From: Streptomyces sp. NRRL S-350
Lineage (GTDB): Bacteria > Actinomycetota > Actinomycetes > Streptomycetales > Streptomycetaceae
Direction: 5' to 3'
Length of the DNA stretch: 64,000 bases
Assembly: GCF_000719705.1 (NCBI RefSeq)
Contig: NZ_JOHO01000002.1
Location: 124,001 to 188,000, forward strand
A program made the translations under genes and the position numbers. The notes under the pieces are model-generated. The model ran no database searches. It was given only the letters and a program-made list of their open reading frames with translations, and had not been told where the DNA came from. Shown in pieces: positions 19,673 to 28,946 of the stretch; the stretch's first letter is position 1; each line of letters starts with the position of its first letter.

Positions 19673-19717
19673 TGTCAAGCGTCTTTTTGGTAAGCGACCT
19701 TGTGCGACACTGAACCC

Positions 19718-20263
19718 ATGACGAGCAGCACCGACCCCGCCCCGACCCCGCGCCCCGCCACCGCCGACCAGGTGGACGAGATCCTTGCCCAGTGGCGCCG
19801 GGAGCGGCCCGACCTGGTGGACGGCCTGCACGCCATGGAGGCGTTCGGCCGGATCTACCGGCTCGCCCGCGGCATGGGCGAGCGGATGGAGCGCGTGTAC
19901 GCCCCGTTCGGCATCGGGCGCGGCGAGTTCGACGTGCTGGCCACGCTGCGACGGGCCGGTGAGCCGTTCTCGCTCTCACCGCGCGAGCTGACCGCCACGC
20001 TGATGCTGACCAGCGGCGGCATGACCGGCCGCCTGGACAAGCTGGAGCGGGCGGGCCTGGTCACCCGTTCGCCGGATCCGAACGACCGCCGCGGCCTGCG
20101 GATCAGCCTCACCTCCGAAGGCCGGTCGACCATCGACGCGGCGGTGACCTCCGGACTCGCCGTCCAGCGCCCCGTCGTGGACGCCCTCGGCCCCGAACGG
20201 GCCGCCCAGCTCAACGAGCTGCTGCGGGACCTGCTGGCCTCGGTGGCCGAGGCGGGTGGGTGA
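19718..20263 (+). CDS. MarR-family transcriptional regulator
   Basis: 181 residues with the winged-helix core: GIGRGEFDVLATLRRAG (near 68), LSPRELTATLMLTSGGMTGRLDKLERAGLV (recognition helix, near 90-120) and SPDPNDRRGLRISLTSEG (wing with the conserved DxR). MarR dimers bind short dyads and release on binding phenolic or other small ligands. It is divergent from the MFS transporter with a 73-bp gap filled by a perfect dyad, so it most likely represses the pump and itself. Start ATG at 19718; the preceding in-frame codons lie in the operator. Confidence 0.92.
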   Translation: MTSSTDPAPTPRPATADQVDEILAQWRRERPDLVDGLHAMEAFGRIYRLARGMGERMERVYAPFGIGRGEFDVLATLRRAGEPFSLSPRELTATLMLTSGGMTGRLDKLERAGLVTRSPDPNDRRGLRISLTSEGRSTIDAAVTSGLAVQRPVVDALGPERAAQLNELLRDLLASVAEAGG

Positions 20264-20382
20264 GGCTCGGGCACCCGACTGCGGGCGGTCCCACCGCCGG
20301 TCACGGCACACGCCGGTCGCGGCAAACCGGTCGCGGCAAAAGCGTTCGACGGCTCAGCGCGGTCAGGGCATGATCCGCGTTC

Positions 20383-21093
20383 GTGACGACGACGAAGCAG
20401 TCCCTGGTCCAGGCCGCCGCCCGCAACAACGCCGAGTGGTGCGCCGTGATGAGCCGGTCGCACGGCGTGGGCGGCGAGTTCGGGCGGCAGGCGTGGACGG
20501 CTCCGGCCCGGACGCCGCTGTACTACCCCGACGCGGTGACGCTGCTGTCGGGCGCCGACGCCGCCGGTCTGCTGGCCCGGGTCGACACCGGGGCGCCCGG
20601 CGCCGCCGTCAAGGACAGCTTCGCCGACCTCGACCTCACGCGGGCGGGCTTCCGGGTGCTGTTCGACGCGCAGTGGATCCACCGCCCGGCGGGCGCGCCG
20701 GCCGAGGCGCCTGACCTCGCCTGGGAGGTGGTCGGCAGCGCCGGGGCGCTGCGGGCCTGGGCGCTCGCCTGGGACGACGGCGACGGCGACGCGGACCTGT
20801 TCCGGCCCGAGTTGCTCGACGACCCGGCGACCTTCGTGCTCGCCGGACGGAGCGGTGACGGCCACGTGGTTCGCGGCGCGGTGGCGAGCCGCAGCGACGA
20901 CGTGGTCGGGATCTCCAACGTCTTCGCCCTGGACGCCGGCTGCGACGCGGCCTGGCCGGGGGTGCTGGACGCGGTGCACCGGCTGTTCCCGGCCCTGCCG
21001 GTGGTCGGCTACGAGGACGGCGAGGAGCTGGACGCCGCCGTCCGCCACGGTTTCGAGCCGATCGGCCCACTGCGGGTCTGGCACCACCGCTGA
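20383..21093 (+). CDS. Conserved hypothetical protein, GNAT-like C-terminus
   Basis: 236 residues from GTG at 20383. The N-terminus (ARNNAEWCAVMSRSHGVGGEFG) and TPLYYPDAVTLL are typical of an actinobacterial family of unknown function. The C-terminal half (VVGISNVFALDAGCDAAWPGVLDAVHRLFPALPVVGYEDGEELDAA) looks like the acetyl-CoA-binding half of a GNAT, with the closing GFEPIGPLRVWHH as the usual 'GF..iGplrvw' end strand. I take it as a probable acyltransferase-fold protein. The genes around it are unrelated. Confidence 0.75.
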   Translation: MTTTKQSLVQAAARNNAEWCAVMSRSHGVGGEFGRQAWTAPARTPLYYPDAVTLLSGADAAGLLARVDTGAPGAAVKDSFADLDLTRAGFRVLFDAQWIHRPAGAPAEAPDLAWEVVGSAGALRAWALAWDDGDGDADLFRPELLDDPATFVLAGRSGDGHVVRGAVASRSDDVVGISNVFALDAGCDAAWPGVLDAVHRLFPALPVVGYEDGEELDAAVRHGFEPIGPLRVWHHR

Positions 21094-21179
21094 CGGGTCG
21101 GCGGTCTGCCCGGCCCGCCGGCCCGCCGCAGGCCCGTGCCCGGCCCTGCGGCGGGTGGGTCCGGCGAGAGCGTCGGCCG

Positions 21180-21992
21180 TCAGCGTCCGGTCTGGGTGAA
21201 TCGGCCACCGAGGTAGCGGAACTCCGGGTCGTCGGCGGGGAGTTCGCCGAGCTTCGCGATCAGCTCGGCGGCGAAGTCCTCGGCGTCGTCCAGCGGGTGG
21301 TAGCCGAGCGCCCGGGCCGACGCGAGGTCCCACCAGGCCCGGGTGTTGGCGGAGATGCCGTAGACCACGGCGTGGCCGGCCACCGGTCCGGTGAGCGCGG
21401 CGTGCACCAGCCGGGCGCAGTCGCCCGGGCTGAGCCAGGTGGCGAGCATCCGGATGCTGCGGGGCTCGGTGGCGAAGGAGCCGATCCGCAGCGAGACCGT
21501 CTCGATCCCGTGCCGGTCCGCGTACAGCGAGGCGAGGTCCTCGCCGAAGCACTTGGAGAGCCCGTAGTACGTGTCGGGCCGCGGCGGGGTGTCCACCGGC
21601 ACGGCGCTGCCGTCGGCGGGCCGCTCGGTGAAACCCACCGCGTGGTTGCTGCTGGCGTTGACGATCCGCCGAACGCCCGCCGCCCGGGCGGCGTCGTAGA
21701 GGCGGTAGCTGCCTTCGATGTTGGCGGCCAGGATGTCGGCGAACGGCGCCTCCCCGGGGATCCCCGCCAGGTGGATCACGGCGTCGACGCCGTCCAGCGC
21801 CGCCGCGAGGGCTTCGGCGTCCCGCAGGTCGGCGGTGATGGCGTCGGGTGCGCCGGGCACCGGGAGCCGGTCGAAGCAGCGCAGTCGGTAGCCGTAGTCG
21901 GGCAGTAGCTCCCGCAGGCAGGTGCCGATGCGGCCGGCGGCACCGGTGAGCAGGACGTGGCGGGGCTGGTTCACCATCTGTTGCGTCTCCAT
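21180..21992 (-). CDS. udh: Uronate dehydrogenase (NAD-dependent)
   Basis: 270 residues, extended SDR fold. Uronate dehydrogenase oxidises D-galacturonate or D-glucuronate to the aldarolactone with NAD+. The cofactor motif is TGAAGRIGTCLREL. Several family-specific strings match the characterised bacterial enzymes: IVNASSNHAVGF (catalytic Ser region), YYGLSKCFGEDLA (Tyr-x3-Lys), SLRIGSF with RMLATWLSP, and NTRAWWDL. The start at 21992 has GAGGAAGC upstream; the longer frame to 22145 is unlikely. It gives the locus a route for uronic acids, which cap plant arabinogalactans and pectins. Confidence 0.85.
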   Translation of the reverse strand: METQQMVNQPRHVLLTGAAGRIGTCLRELLPDYGYRLRCFDRLPVPGAPDAITADLRDAEALAAALDGVDAVIHLAGIPGEAPFADILAANIEGSYRLYDAARAAGVRRIVNASSNHAVGFTERPADGSAVPVDTPPRPDTYYGLSKCFGEDLASLYADRHGIETVSLRIGSFATEPRSIRMLATWLSPGDCARLVHAALTGPVAGHAVVYGISANTRAWWDLASARALGYHPLDDAEDFAAELIAKLGELPADDPEFRYLGGRFTQTGR

Positions 21993-22244
21993 GCTTCCTC
22001 GATCCCCTGCGGGCCCGTCGAGCCGTCGGGCCGGATCCGGGCGACGTGTGACGGTACCTGACGGGACGGCAGGGGTCGGCATGGTTTTCGGAACAACCCG
22101 CTCTTCGTCGCCCGCGTGAGCCCGCTCCGCCCCCCCGCCGGGCACCCGCCCTCCCGCCGGGCCCGGCGCCGTTCCCCCTGTGCCATCGACGAAGCGGAAC
22201 GCCGTGCGGGCCCGGGGCCTCCACGGCGAGCGGCCGACCGCGGG

Positions 22245-24353
22245 TCAGCCTCCGGGCCGCTCCGCCAGCGCGGGCAGGACCTTGTCCAGCGTGATGGGCA
22301 GGTCCCGCACGCGCACGCCGCAGGCGTGCCACACCGCGTTCGACACCGCGGCCGCCGTGCCGACGATGCCGATCTCCCCGATGCCCTTGGACCCCACGGC
22401 GTTGACATGGGGGTCGTGCTCGGGGAGCCAGTGCGCCTCGATCTCGTCGACGTCCGCGTTGGCCGTGATGTGGTAGTCGGCGAAGTCGTGGTTGACGACA
22501 TGGCCGGTGCGGGGGTCGAGCACGCTGCTCTCGTGCAGCGCCATGGACAGCCCCATGGTCATCCCGCCGACGAGCTGCGACCGTGCCGTGCGCGGATTGA
22601 TGATCCGGCCCACGGCGAACACGCCCAGCAGGCGCGCCACCCGTACCTCGCCCGTGTCCGCGTGGACGCGCGCCTCGGCGAACTGCGCCCCGAAGGCGTG
22701 CATCGCGTAGCGGTCGTCGGCCGGGCCGACGCTGCCGGACGCCTCGGCCCCGTCCGGCGGTTCGGCCCCGTACTTGTCACGGAAGGCGCGCGCGGCCTCG
22801 ACCACGGCCGAGCCCCACGTCGTCATGCCCGAGGACCCCCCGGCCACCGACGCCACCGGGTAGTCGGTGTCACCGATCCGCACGTCCACGTGGGCCACCG
22901 GTACGCCGAGTGCGTCCGCGGCGATCTGCGGCAGCGTGGTCCACGTGCCGGTGCCGAGGTCGGCCGCGCCGATCTCGGCGACGTAGCGGTCACCTTCCCG
23001 CCGGATCGTCGCCGTCGACTTCGTCATCCGGCTGACCGGGTAGGTGGAGGCCGCGACGCCCGTGCCGACCAGCCAGTCGCCCTGACGGCGCGTGCCCGGC
23101 CGAGGGTCGCGAGCGGACCAGCCGAAACGCTCCGCGCCCTCCCTCAGGCAGCCGACGAGGTTGCGGCTGGAGAAGGGCTTGCCCGAGCCGGGCTCGACGT
23201 CGGGCTCGTTGCGGATCCGCAGTTCGATCGGGTCGATGCCCAGGCGCTCGGCCAGCTCGTCCAAGGCCACCTCGGGGCCGAACATCCCGGGGCACTCGCC
23301 CGGCGCGCGCATCCAGGACGGCACCGGGACGTCGAGCGCGGCGAGCCGGTGGGTGGTCCGCCGGTTCGCCGAGGCGTACATCATGCGCGCGGGGACACCG
23401 GTCTGCTCGGCGAACTCCTTGATGCGCGAGGTCTGTTCGACGACGTCGATCGCGAGTGCGGTGAGCGTGCCACCCCTGTCCGCGCCGAGCCGGCACCGCT
23501 GGATCGTCGGAGTGCGGTACCCGGCGAGGGAGAACATCTGCTGTCGGGTCAGGGCCAACCGCACGGGCCGGCCGGGGAGCGCGCGAGCGGCCAACGCGGC
23601 GAGCACCACGTTGACGTGCGGTTGCCCCTTGGACCCGAACCCGCCGCCGACGTACGGGCAGACGACCCGCACCCGCGACTCGTCGAGACCGAACACCGAG
23701 GCCAGGACGGCACGCGTCGGATGCACGCCCTGCGTCGAGTCCCACAGGGTGAGGAAGCCGTCACCCGCCGGATCCCACCGGGCCGCCGTGGCGTGCGGCT
23801 CCATCGGGTTGTTGTGGTACATCGCGGTGGTGTACGTCTCCTCGACGGTCACCTCCGCGGCCGCCATCGCGGCGTCGACGTCGCCCTCGGCGGTGTCGGT
23901 GGGGAGGTCCGGGTTCACCGCACCGGGTGCGTACAGGTCGTCGCGGTCGGCCCGCAGCTCGGCGTCGTGCGGCGCCTGCGCGTAGCCGACCCGGACCAGG
24001 GCGGCCGCGTGCCGAGCCACCTCGGAGCTGTCGGCGACGACCAGGGCGACGACCTGGCCGCGGAAGGCGACCTCCTCGTCCTGGAGGACCGCCAACTCCC
24101 TGTCCTCGGTGGAAGCCAGGCGCTCCGCGGTGCGGGGGGTGAGCACCGCGACCACGCCGTCGAGTGCTTCGGCGGCGGTGGTGTCCAGCTCCGTGACGCG
24201 CCCCCGGGCGATCGGGGCCTGGACGGCGTGCAGGTAGGCGGCGTCCGCCAACGGAGTCTCGTAGGCGTAGGTGGCGGCGCCCACGACCTTGACCGCCCCG
24301 TCCCGGCGGGGCAGGTCGCGGCCGACGGCGTCCGGTTCGTTCGGGAGCGTCAT
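22245..24353 (-). CDS. paoC: Aldehyde oxidoreductase molybdenum-binding subunit (PaoC/YagR-like)
   Basis: 702 residues, the catalytic subunit of a xanthine oxidase-family enzyme that oxidises aldehydes. It carries the molybdenum cofactor. Visible landmarks are the N-terminal AVKVVGAATYAYE, an 'NPMEPHATAARW' loop (near 195), VVCPYVGGGFGSKGQPHVNVVLAALAAR (near 235-260), AELGAADLGTGTWT-type GAADLGTGTWTTLPQIAADALG, and the catalytic Glu in VGSKGIGEIGIVGTAAAVSNAVW (near 665). Its ATG overlaps the FAD-subunit TGA (ATGA), so the three genes form a coupled operon. The cofactor-maturation chaperone PaoD usually found nearby is not in the window. Confidence 0.93.
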   Translation of the reverse strand: MTLPNEPDAVGRDLPRRDGAVKVVGAATYAYETPLADAAYLHAVQAPIARGRVTELDTTAAEALDGVVAVLTPRTAERLASTEDRELAVLQDEEVAFRGQVVALVVADSSEVARHAAALVRVGYAQAPHDAELRADRDDLYAPGAVNPDLPTDTAEGDVDAAMAAAEVTVEETYTTAMYHNNPMEPHATAARWDPAGDGFLTLWDSTQGVHPTRAVLASVFGLDESRVRVVCPYVGGGFGSKGQPHVNVVLAALAARALPGRPVRLALTRQQMFSLAGYRTPTIQRCRLGADRGGTLTALAIDVVEQTSRIKEFAEQTGVPARMMYASANRRTTHRLAALDVPVPSWMRAPGECPGMFGPEVALDELAERLGIDPIELRIRNEPDVEPGSGKPFSSRNLVGCLREGAERFGWSARDPRPGTRRQGDWLVGTGVAASTYPVSRMTKSTATIRREGDRYVAEIGAADLGTGTWTTLPQIAADALGVPVAHVDVRIGDTDYPVASVAGGSSGMTTWGSAVVEAARAFRDKYGAEPPDGAEASGSVGPADDRYAMHAFGAQFAEARVHADTGEVRVARLLGVFAVGRIINPRTARSQLVGGMTMGLSMALHESSVLDPRTGHVVNHDFADYHITANADVDEIEAHWLPEHDPHVNAVGSKGIGEIGIVGTAAAVSNAVWHACGVRVRDLPITLDKVLPALAERPGG

Positions 24354-25369
24354 CAGGCGTCCTCTCCGGCCAGGCCTCGCGGGGCCAGGCCGCGCAGGGT
24401 GGCGGCAAGGGTGCGGCGCAGCAGGGGGATCTTGAACGCGTTGCCGCCGTCCAGCCCCTCGGCCGGCCTGGCACCGGCGAGTTCCGCGTCCGCGGCCGCC
24501 CGAAAGCGGGCCTCCGATGCCGGGGCGCCGCGCAACGCCTCCTCGGCCCGGTAGGCGCGCCACGGAACGTGCGCGACGCCGCCGAACGCGACACGCGCGT
24601 CCACGATCACGCCGTCCTCGACGTCGAGTGCCGCGGCCACGCTGACCAGGGCGAACGCGTACGAGGCGCGGTCGCGCACCTTGCGGTACGCCGATCGGCG
24701 GGCGATGGGCTGCGCCGGCAGGTCGATCGCGGTGATCAGCTCGCCGTGCCCGAGCACCGTGTCCCGCTCGGGAGCGTCGCCGGGCAGCCGGTGCAGGTCG
24801 ACGAAGGGGACGGTGCGCTCGCCGTCCGGACCGAGCACCCGCACCTGCGCCTCCAGCGCGGCCATCGCCACGGCCATGTCGGACGGGTGCACCGCGATGC
24901 AGTGCTCGGACGCGCCGAGGATCGCGTGGTGGCGGGTCCAGCCGCCGATCGCGGAACAGCCCGACCCGGGCTCCCGCTTGTTGCACGGGGTCGTGACGTC
25001 CTGGAAGTAGACGCAGCGCGTCCGCTGCAGCGGGTTCCCGCCCACGGTGGCCATGTTGCGCAACTGCCCCGACGCGCCCGACAACAGGGCCTGCGACAGC
25101 ACCGGAAAGCGCTCGCGCACCCGCGGGTCCGCGGCGAGTTCGCTGTTGCTGACGCCCGCGCCGATCCTCAGGGCCCCGCCGCCGAGCTCCTCGACCTCGG
25201 TGGGCAGGACACCCGCGAGGCCGACGACGAGCGCGGGTTCGACGACGCCCAGCTTGAGGTGGTCGACCAGATTGGTACCGCCGCCGAGGAACACCGCGCC
25301 CGGTTCCCCGGCGACGCTGCGCACGGCCGTGGCGGCGTCCGCGGGGCTGAGGTAGTCGAACGGCTTCAC
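24353..25369 (-). CDS. paoB: Aldehyde oxidoreductase FAD-binding subunit with extra Fe-S motif (PaoB/YagS-like)
   Basis: 338 residues from GTG at 25369, overlapping the PaoA-like stop (GTGA). It passes electrons from the iron-sulphur subunit through FAD. The FAD loops are AVFLGGGTNLVDHLKLG (residues 24-40) and ATVGGNPLQRTRC near 115. The stretch RTRCVYFQDVTTPCNKREPGSGC adds Cys spaced as in E. coli PaoB, where they hold a [4Fe-4S] cluster absent from ordinary xanthine dehydrogenases. SDMAVAMAAL near 165 is also typical. This identifies the complex as PaoABC-type rather than purine dehydrogenase. Confidence 0.93.
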   Translation of the reverse strand: MKPFDYLSPADAATAVRSVAGEPGAVFLGGGTNLVDHLKLGVVEPALVVGLAGVLPTEVEELGGGALRIGAGVSNSELAADPRVRERFPVLSQALLSGASGQLRNMATVGGNPLQRTRCVYFQDVTTPCNKREPGSGCSAIGGWTRHHAILGASEHCIAVHPSDMAVAMAALEAQVRVLGPDGERTVPFVDLHRLPGDAPERDTVLGHGELITAIDLPAQPIARRSAYRKVRDRASYAFALVSVAAALDVEDGVIVDARVAFGGVAHVPWRAYRAEEALRGAPASEARFRAAADAELAGARPAEGLDGGNAFKIPLLRRTLAATLRGLAPRGLAGEDA

Positions 25370-25923
25370 CCCGCCACCCCCGGGCCGGCCGCCCGCTGGG
25401 CCGAAGCCGCCCCGGCCGCCCGTGGAGCCGACGCCGCCTGTCGCACGGCGGCCACGATGTTGACGTAGGCCCCGCAGCGGCACAGGTTGCCGCTCATCCG
25501 CTCGGCGATCTCGGCGCGGTCCGGCCGCGGCGCTCCCGGTCCCTCGGTGACGGCGCTCGGCCAGCCCTTCGCGAACTCGTCGAGCGCCCCGACCGCGGAG
25601 ACCACCTGCCCGGGGGTGCAGTAGCCGCACTGGAGCGCGTCGCAGTCGACGAAGGCCTGCTGCACGGGATGCAGCCCACCGTCGGCGAGCCCTTCGGCGG
25701 TGACGACCTCGGCACCGTCCTGGGTGACCGCGAGCGTGAGGCAGCTCAGCACGCGCCGCCCGCCGGACAGCACCGTGCACGCGCCGCACTGTCCGTGATC
25801 GCAACCCTTCTTGGGGCTCGTCACTCCGAGCCGTTCCCGCAGGGCGTCGAGCAGCGTCGTCCGCGTGTCGACGGTCAGCCGACGCGGGGCCCCGTCGACC
25901 TGCACGGTGATTTCCGTTTTCAT
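25366..25923 (-). CDS. paoA: Aldehyde oxidoreductase [2Fe-2S] subunit (PaoA/YagT-like)
   Basis: 185 residues from ATG at 25923, first gene of the coupled paoABC operon. It carries two [2Fe-2S] clusters. The plant-ferredoxin-type set is C41, C46, C49 and C61 (KKGCDHGQCGACTVLSGG). The second set is C99, C102, C148 and C150 (QCGYCTPG and NLCRCGAYVN). E. coli PaoA has a twin-arginine signal for export; none is visible here, so the complex is probably cytoplasmic. The C-terminus is a variable Ala-rich tail. The aldehyde substrate is unknown. Confidence 0.93.
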   Translation of the reverse strand: MKTEITVQVDGAPRRLTVDTRTTLLDALRERLGVTSPKKGCDHGQCGACTVLSGGRRVLSCLTLAVTQDGAEVVTAEGLADGGLHPVQQAFVDCDALQCGYCTPGQVVSAVGALDEFAKGWPSAVTEGPGAPRPDRAEIAERMSGNLCRCGAYVNIVAAVRQAASAPRAAGAASAQRAAGPGVAG

Positions 25924-26020
25924 CGCACCAGAGTCCCCTGCCCCGGCCGCGCTCACACGGCGCACAGCGCCGAGTCACACCCGTGGCGGCAGTCGGCGGG
26001 GCACCGGCTTCGGCGGCCGG

Positions 26021-28399
26021 TCACGGCTCGCGGACGCACTCGATCAGGTAGTCCCCGGTGGCCGCGTCGATCGTGACGCCGTGGGTCTCGCTGCGGAACC
26101 CCGGGAACTGCCGGTCGAACTCCTCCAGCGCCCCCAGGTAGCGCAGCAGCGGGCCCTCGGGGCCGCCGACCGCCTCGCCCGGCATCAGCACCGGGATCCC
26201 GGGCGGCGTGACGGTGACCATCGCGGCCGCCACCCGGCCGGCGGCCCGCGCCAGCGGCAGCCGCTCGGTGCCGCCCCGGATCAACTGCTGGTAGCAGTGC
26301 TGGGGCGGCGCCACCGGCTCGGGCAGCTCGCGGAACGCCGTGTCGAGGGCGTCGATCAGCTCGGCCCCGGTGAGGTGTTCGTGCATCTCCCGGCAGAGCT
26401 GTCGGAGCGTCAGGCCGGCGTAGCGGTGCGGGTACTGCTCGACGAGGTCGCGCAGGACGCGGTCGAGCGGGGCGTCACCGTCGTGCAGCGCCTTGAAGTC
26501 CATCAGCGCGTCCATCAGGGTGCCCCACTTGCCCTTGGTGATGCCCATGGAGAAGAGGAGGAGAGTGCTGTAGCTGTCGGTCTTCTCCACGACGATGCCG
26601 CGGCCGGCCAGGTAGGCGGTCAGGATCCGGGCCGGAACGCCCCAGTCGGCCGTTCGGCCGGTGGCCGTGACACCGGGACAGGTGAGCGTGACCTTGACCG
26701 GGTCGAGCAGGCAGTACCCCTCGGTGAGGTCGGGGAAGCCGTGCCAGTCCGCCCCCGGATCCAGGTGCCAGCAGCTCGGCTCCCGGCTCAGCAGCGCGGC
26801 CGGGGCGTCGGCGAAGTCGAAGCGCTCACCGGTGGCCGGGTCGGTGACGGCGTCCGGCTGCCAGACGCCGAAGAACCACGCGGGCCGGTCGCCGGCGGCG
26901 GCGATCCGCCGGGCCGTCCGTACGACGGCCTGGCGGAACCTGATGGCCTCGGTGACGGCCTCGTCGACCAGCCACTGCCCCTGCGGGCCGTCCATCATGG
27001 CGGTGGCGACGTCCAGCGAGGCGATCCCCGGGTAGAACGGCGAGGTGGTGCCGTGCATCATGAAGGCCTCGTTGAACCGGTCGTGTTCGACCGGTGCCCG
27101 GGGGGCCGACCGCACGTGGACCATCGCGCTCTGGGACAGGGCGGCGAGCAGCTTGTGCGTCGACTGGGTGGAGAAGACCGTGGGCCGCAGCGGGTCGTCG
27201 AAGGTCTCCGGGCCGACCGCCATGCCGTAGCGGCCCTCGTACAGGGGGTGGAAGCGCGCGTAGGCGAACCACGCCTCGTCGAAGTGCAGCCGGGGCGTGC
27301 TGGGCGCGAGCGCGCGGGCCGTTCGGACGGTGTCGTAACAGAGGCCGTCGTAGGTCGAGTTGGTGATCACGGCGTACTGCGCCTGCGGGTCGACGGCGCC
27401 GGCGGCCAGCGGGTTGGCCGCGATCCGGGCGCGCACCGCCGCGGGATCCGTGCCGGTCGGCGGCAGGGGCCCGGCGAGCCCGTACCCGTTCCGGGTGGGC
27501 ACCAGGTAGACCGGGCGGGCGCCGGAGATCACCAGCCCGTGCAGCACCGACTTGTGGCAGTTGCGGTCCACCAGCGCGATCTCGTCCCGGGTGACGCTGT
27601 AGTGGCCCACCATCCGGTCGGCCGTGGAGTCGCCGTGCAGCACGAAGTAGGTGCGGTCGGCCCCGAAGACCCGGGCCGCGTTGCGCTCGGCCTCGCCGAT
27701 CGGGCCGTTGTGCTCGAAGAGGGAACCGAGGTCACCCACCGAGATCGACAGGTCGGTGCGGAACAGGCGCTCGCCGTAGTAGTCGAAGAACGCCCGCCCG
27801 GCCGGGGATTTGAGGAAGGCGACGCCGCCCGAGTGGGCGGGGGTGTGCCAGGAGTACTCGTGCGCGTCGTCGAAGCCGCGCAGCGCCTTGAAGAACGGCG
27901 GCAGGATGTCGCTGTGGTAGGCCCGCGCGGCGGCCTCGACCCGGCCGGCGACGAAGGCCGGGGTGTCCTCCAGGGGCCAGATGTACCCCGTGACGACCTC
28001 CGAGACCCAGAGCGGCAGTGCCTCGAACTCCTGCTCCGAGTCGTCCGACATGACCAGGAAGGAGGGGAGGTCCTTGAAGCGCCGCCCGATCATCCGCAGC
28101 ACGGCGGCGCCACCGTCCCGTGCCAGGCCCGGCGCGGCGTCCGGCCCCGGGTCGGGGTGGGAGTCGGGGCCGGGGTGGGAGTCGGGCCCGGCCCCGGGCG
28201 GGAGCCGCCAGGCGACGACGGCCGCGGCGATCCCCGCCTCCGTCTGCAGCACCGCCCGGGCGTCGCGGGCGCTGGCGGCCCAGCGCAGCTCGAAGCCGCG
28301 GTTCTCCAACTCCTTCCCCACCCGGCGGAGTTGTTCGCCGGCGGCGCCCGACCGGACCGGCCCCTCGGGCAAAGCCAGCAGGATTTCGCTCTTCCCCAT
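26021..28399 (-). CDS. Orn/Lys/Arg decarboxylase, class I PLP enzyme
   Basis: 792 residues, the length of the large basic amino acid decarboxylases, with an N-terminal response-regulator-like wing domain, PLP core and C-terminal domain. The Schiff-base lysine is K416 in VFSTQSTHKLLAALSQ. HFDEAWFAYARFHPLYEGRYG just before it and YSWHTPAHSGGVAFLKSPAG near 180 (HTPGHxG-like) are class hallmarks. It makes CO2 plus a polyamine precursor (agmatine, cadaverine or putrescine). The exact substrate is not resolved; arginine is my first guess from overall similarity to AdiA-type enzymes. Residues 70-92 hold a short GPDSHP repeat. It stands alone, without an antiporter gene. Confidence 0.9.
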   Translation of the reverse strand: MGKSEILLALPEGPVRSGAAGEQLRRVGKELENRGFELRWAASARDARAVLQTEAGIAAAVVAWRLPPGAGPDSHPGPDSHPDPGPDAAPGLARDGGAAVLRMIGRRFKDLPSFLVMSDDSEQEFEALPLWVSEVVTGYIWPLEDTPAFVAGRVEAAARAYHSDILPPFFKALRGFDDAHEYSWHTPAHSGGVAFLKSPAGRAFFDYYGERLFRTDLSISVGDLGSLFEHNGPIGEAERNAARVFGADRTYFVLHGDSTADRMVGHYSVTRDEIALVDRNCHKSVLHGLVISGARPVYLVPTRNGYGLAGPLPPTGTDPAAVRARIAANPLAAGAVDPQAQYAVITNSTYDGLCYDTVRTARALAPSTPRLHFDEAWFAYARFHPLYEGRYGMAVGPETFDDPLRPTVFSTQSTHKLLAALSQSAMVHVRSAPRAPVEHDRFNEAFMMHGTTSPFYPGIASLDVATAMMDGPQGQWLVDEAVTEAIRFRQAVVRTARRIAAAGDRPAWFFGVWQPDAVTDPATGERFDFADAPAALLSREPSCWHLDPGADWHGFPDLTEGYCLLDPVKVTLTCPGVTATGRTADWGVPARILTAYLAGRGIVVEKTDSYSTLLLFSMGITKGKWGTLMDALMDFKALHDGDAPLDRVLRDLVEQYPHRYAGLTLRQLCREMHEHLTGAELIDALDTAFRELPEPVAPPQHCYQQLIRGGTERLPLARAAGRVAAAMVTVTPPGIPVLMPGEAVGGPEGPLLRYLGALEEFDRQFPGFRSETHGVTIDAATGDYLIECVREP

Positions 28400-28639
28400 C
28401 GGTCAGCACACCTTCCCAGACCACGGACCCGTCGATGCCGGGCCCAGTGTCCGTGCGAGGCGGCGTGTGCCACTGGCCTTTGCCACCGGATTCCCCCGAT
28501 CGGGGGGCGCACCGCCCGCCCGCACGAGCGCGCGGGCGGGCACGCGACACCCCTGGCCGGGGTCGGGGGCTCCTCGCCCTTCCGGTGCTCGGTGCCGGCG
28601 CAGTAGCCTGGACGGTTCATCCGCACACGAAGAGGTGAC

Positions 28640-28840
28640 GTGGTGGTTCATGCGAACTGGGATCCGGCGTCCGTGGGCGAGGTTCTCGAACCGGCGGGCG
28701 GGGATGTGCCCGAATCGGTGCGACGCCGGGCGCGCAGGGTGATAGCCGCTCGCGCGCTCGGCCCGGAGGACTGCCGGCTCCTCCTGGAGGCGCTGGGCCT
28801 GGTGCAGGAGGAGCCGTCGGGGTCGTCGGCGCACCGGTGA
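28640..28840 (+). CDS. Small hypothetical protein (66 aa)
   Basis: GTG at 28640 (a second GTG follows directly) preceded by AAGAGG. The product starts VVVHANWDPASVGEVLEP and contains SVRRRARRVIAARALGPEDCRLLLEALGL, a predicted two-helix, Arg-rich unit with one Cys. The gene has typical third-position GC, lies alone between divergent and convergent neighbours, and looks like a short conserved actinobacterial protein without a name. Confidence 0.6.
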   Translation: MVVHANWDPASVGEVLEPAGGDVPESVRRRARRVIAARALGPEDCRLLLEALGLVQEEPSGSSAHR

Positions 28841-28946
28841 GAGCCGGCCCCGCCCCCGGCTCCTGTCCGGTGCCGGGCGGCGGCGGAGCCGTGCGGAAGG
28901 GGAGGCGGGGCGGAGCCGTGCAGAAGGGGAGGCGGGGCGGAGCGGG

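Noticed and set aside
28880..28946. Direct repeat GGGGAGGCGGGGCGGAGC near the EF-hand gene as a regulatory element
   Set aside because: Only two copies, located behind a stop codon, with simple composition. Best explained by slippage.
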